Positions 6,029 through 7,463 of a stretch of 7,463 nucleotides of DNA are shown piece after piece. The DNA lies in contig DAOWCM010000103.1 in the NCBI GenBank assembly GCA_030639555.1, positions 1 through 7,463 of the forward strand, given 5' to 3'. This DNA is from Candidatus Eiseniibacteriota bacterium. Its GTDB lineage: Bacteria; Joyebacterota; Joyebacteria; Joyebacterales; Joyebacteraceae. Positions within the stretch are counted from its first letter, which is position 1; each line of letters begins with the position of its first letter. Under the pieces are notes generated by a model. That model did no database searches. It saw nothing but the letters and a program-made list of their open reading frames with translations, and was not told the DNA's origin. Position numbers and translations under genes: made by a program.

Positions 6029-6921
6029 GGCCGCCCCTCCAGCGCTGCGCGCTCGTTGTCCAACTCCGTGATCAGTCGCTCCCGGAGTCCGTCAAGCTCG
6101 GCCGGAACGCCCGCCCTGCCCGTGAGAACGAAGACCTGCTCCACGGTCGAGAAGTCGACGGCGAGCTCGACCTCTATGGACATGGTCAGAGGGCCCTCGA
6201 CGGTTCTGCTAACCCTGCCCACGTTGATGCCCGGCGGGTAGACCTCCCCGAGCCCCGACGTCACGACCAGGTCGCCCTCCCGCACATCGGACCGCGCTTG
6301 AACGTAGTCGATCTCCCAGCTGACCCGGCGCGACCCCGCGCCGAACCGCGGCTTCACGACGCCCCTGACGCGCCCCCGCTCCGTCACCACGCTGACGCCG
6401 GAGGAAGCGCTTGTCAGGAGCTCGACCAGTGAGTGGTCGTCGAAGACGCTCGCTATCTTGCCGACCAGCCCGTCCGGCACCACGATAGGCATGCCGGCCG
6501 CGAGCTCGTAACTGTGTCCCTTGTCTATTTTCATGCTCTCGACAACGCGCCCGCCCGGCATGCCGATGACGCGGGCGGGGATCATCTCCGCGAGTTCCTC
6601 CTCCGGGAATGCGACCAGGAAGCCCACGAGTTCCCTCAGCCTCTCGTTCTCGTGCCTGTAACCGACGAGAGCGGAGCGCTCTGTCATGAGATCGATGGCT
6701 ATGTGGCGGAGCGCGGCGTTCTCCTCCCCTATGCGTCTGTACTCAGCGAACACGGCAGACAGCCGTTCGACGGGCCCAAGGATGGCCCCCGAGAGAACGG
6801 ACGAGACGCGCTTCTGCGCGCCAGGCGGAAGCACCAGGCACATTATGGAGAGAGCTACGCAGATGACGAGCGTGGAAAGTTCACGGTTTCCACGCAGAAC
6901 CCGGGTGAGCTGGGCGAGCAT
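6025..6921 (-). CDS. mreC: Rod shape-determining protein MreC
   Basis: Bitopic membrane protein of the elongasome whose periplasmic part binds and activates PBP2. The protein is 298 residues. It has a short basic cytoplasmic N-terminus (residues 1-14), one membrane segment at about 16-33, a coiled-coil region at about 55-100 rich in Glu, Arg and Leu, and the beta-rich MreC domain from about 112 to 268. Landmarks in that domain include IDKGHSYELAAGMPIVVPDG (132-151), VTSGLGEVYPPGINVGRV (220-237) and the final strand EQVFVLT (261-267). A charged, probably helical extension (275-295) follows. The ATG at 6921 is well supported by AGGAGG (6927-6932) five bases upstream, which overlaps the mreB stop codon. 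The gene ends in the TTGA overlap with mreD. Confidence 0.96.
   Translation of the reverse strand: MLAQLTRVLRGNRELSTLVICVALSIMCLVLPPGAQKRVSSVLSGAILGPVERLSAVFAEYRRIGEENAALRHIAIDLMTERSALVGYRHENERLRELVGFLVAFPEEELAEMIPARVIGMPGGRVVESMKIDKGHSYELAAGMPIVVPDGLVGKIASVFDDHSLVELLTSASSGVSVVTERGRVRGVVKPRFGAGSRRVSWEIDYVQARSDVREGDLVVTSGLGEVYPPGINVGRVSRTVEGPLTMSIEVELAVDFSTVEQVFVLTGRAGVPAELDGLRERLITELDNERAALEGRP
6036..6040 (-). promoter_or_regulatory. Ribosome binding site deciding the TTG start of mreD
   Basis: GGAGG inside the last codons of mreC, seven bases before the TTG at 6028. With the shared TTGA it supports TTG as the true start of mreD. Confidence 0.7.
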
Positions 6922-6926
6922 CCCGT

Positions 6927-6932
6927 CCTCCT
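6927..6932 (-). promoter_or_regulatory. Strong ribosome binding site of mreC overlapping the mreB stop
   Basis: A perfect AGGAGG begins inside the mreB TAG stop codon and lies five bases before the mreC ATG. It fixes the mreC start and lets ribosomes finishing mreB reinitiate on mreC. Confidence 0.75.
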
Positions 6933-7463
6933 ACCGCTTGGCTGATCTCATCAGGACGGGTTCGTAGTGGGCAAGGTTTTCCAGTATCTTGCCCGTGCCG
7001 AGGACGACACAGGTCAGAGGGTTCTCGACGACGTTTATCGGGAGCTTCGTTTCTTCGCGCAGGAGTACGTCGAGGCCACGCAGAAGCGAGCCTCCGCCCG
7101 TCATGACGATGCCTCGGTCCACGAGATCCGCAGCGAGCTCGGGCGGCGTTTCCTCGAGCGAGAGCTTGAGCGCCTCTACGATGGCGGAGATGGGTTCCTG
7201 CAGCGCCTCACGGATCTCCTCGGAGGTTATCTTCAGCGTTCGCGGCACCCCACCCACCAGGTCGCGCCCCTTGACGTCCGCCTCCATTTCTTCCTCCAGA
7301 GGATAGGCGGAGCCGATCTGAATCTTCGTCTCTTCGGCGGTCTGCTCACCGATGAGCAGATTGTAGCTTCGGCGGAGATGGCTCATGATGGCCTCGTCCA
7401 TTTCGTCTCCGCCGACGCGGACGGACGTATGATTGACGATCCCAGAGAGCGCGATCACGGCTA
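6931..7463 (-). CDS. mreB: Rod shape-determining protein MreB (5' part outside window)
   Basis: Bacterial actin homologue that forms membrane-bound filaments in the cytoplasm and positions the elongasome. Only the C-terminal 176 complete codons are present; the reading frame is open to the right edge, so about the first half of the usual 340-350 residues is missing. The visible part follows MreB closely: AVIALSGIVNHTSVRVGGDE at the edge (the second phosphate loop region), RRSYNLLIGEQTAE, IGSAYPLEEE, the GRDLVGGVPRT strand, EEIREALQEP, then the nucleotide-binding RGIVMTGGGSLLRGLD and PLTCVVLGTGKILEN. The C-terminus ends a few residues after ENLAHYEP, as is usual. The stop TAG is nine bases from the mreC start. 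Its promoter must lie outside the window and probably drives the whole operon down to lgt or comF. Confidence 0.97.
   Translation of the reverse strand, partial: AVIALSGIVNHTSVRVGGDEMDEAIMSHLRRSYNLLIGEQTAEETKIQIGSAYPLEEEMEADVKGRDLVGGVPRTLKITSEEIREALQEPISAIVEALKLSLEETPPELAADLVDRGIVMTGGGSLLRGLDVLLREETKLPINVVENPLTCVVLGTGKILENLAHYEPVLMRSAKR

Noticed and set aside
1..7463. Undescribed multi-gene system, mobile element, CRISPR array or RNA gene
   Set aside because: All but the short intergenic gaps is accounted for by eight known gene families. No direct repeats, inverted terminal repeats, tRNA-like folds or compositional shifts were seen.

Overview
The window holds eight genes, all on the minus strand, so transcription runs from high to low coordinates. 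The sequence is GC-rich (roughly 60-65% by eye) with dense coding. It looks like ordinary chromosome of a rod-shaped bacterium. No mobile element, CRISPR array, RNA gene or phage feature is visible. The phylum cannot be fixed from the sequence alone. The high GC, the group III phosphofructokinase with pyrophosphate-type residues, a RodA somewhat longer than the E. coli protein and a lgt-comF extension of the mre operon suggest a poorly sampled, perhaps FCB-like, lineage. That placement is a weak inference.

Layout in the direction of transcription: mreB (3' half only, entering from the right edge at 7463), mreC, mreD, mrdA (PBP2), rodA, lgt, comF, then pfkA (5' two thirds, running off the left edge at base 1). 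From mreB to lgt the genes are separated by at most 9 nt or overlap by 4-17 nt, which indicates one operon with translational coupling. comF follows lgt after 58 nt and is probably part of the same transcript. pfkA follows after 132 nt that contain a near-consensus sigma-70 type promoter (TTGACT, 17-nt spacer, TAGAAT), so pfkA is probably a separate transcription unit.

Functionally, MreB, MreC, MreD, PBP2 and RodA form the elongasome. MreB is the actin-like scaffold, RodA polymerises glycan strands from lipid II, PBP2 crosslinks them, and MreC/MreD link the cytoplasmic and periplasmic parts and control activity. Lgt adds diacylglycerol to prolipoproteins and joins this envelope theme. ComF is a phosphoribosyltransferase-fold protein linked in other bacteria to DNA uptake, and its reason for being here is unclear. 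PfkA catalyses the fructose-6-phosphate to fructose-1,6-bisphosphate step. Its Asp104/Lys124 pair predicts that it uses pyrophosphate rather than ATP.

I found no undescribed system. The points most worth a second look are the pyrophosphate-type PFK, a Cys-Cys-His-Cys set in PBP2 matching the spacing of a reported PBP2 zinc site, and an acidic Gly/Pro-rich C-terminal tail on PBP2.
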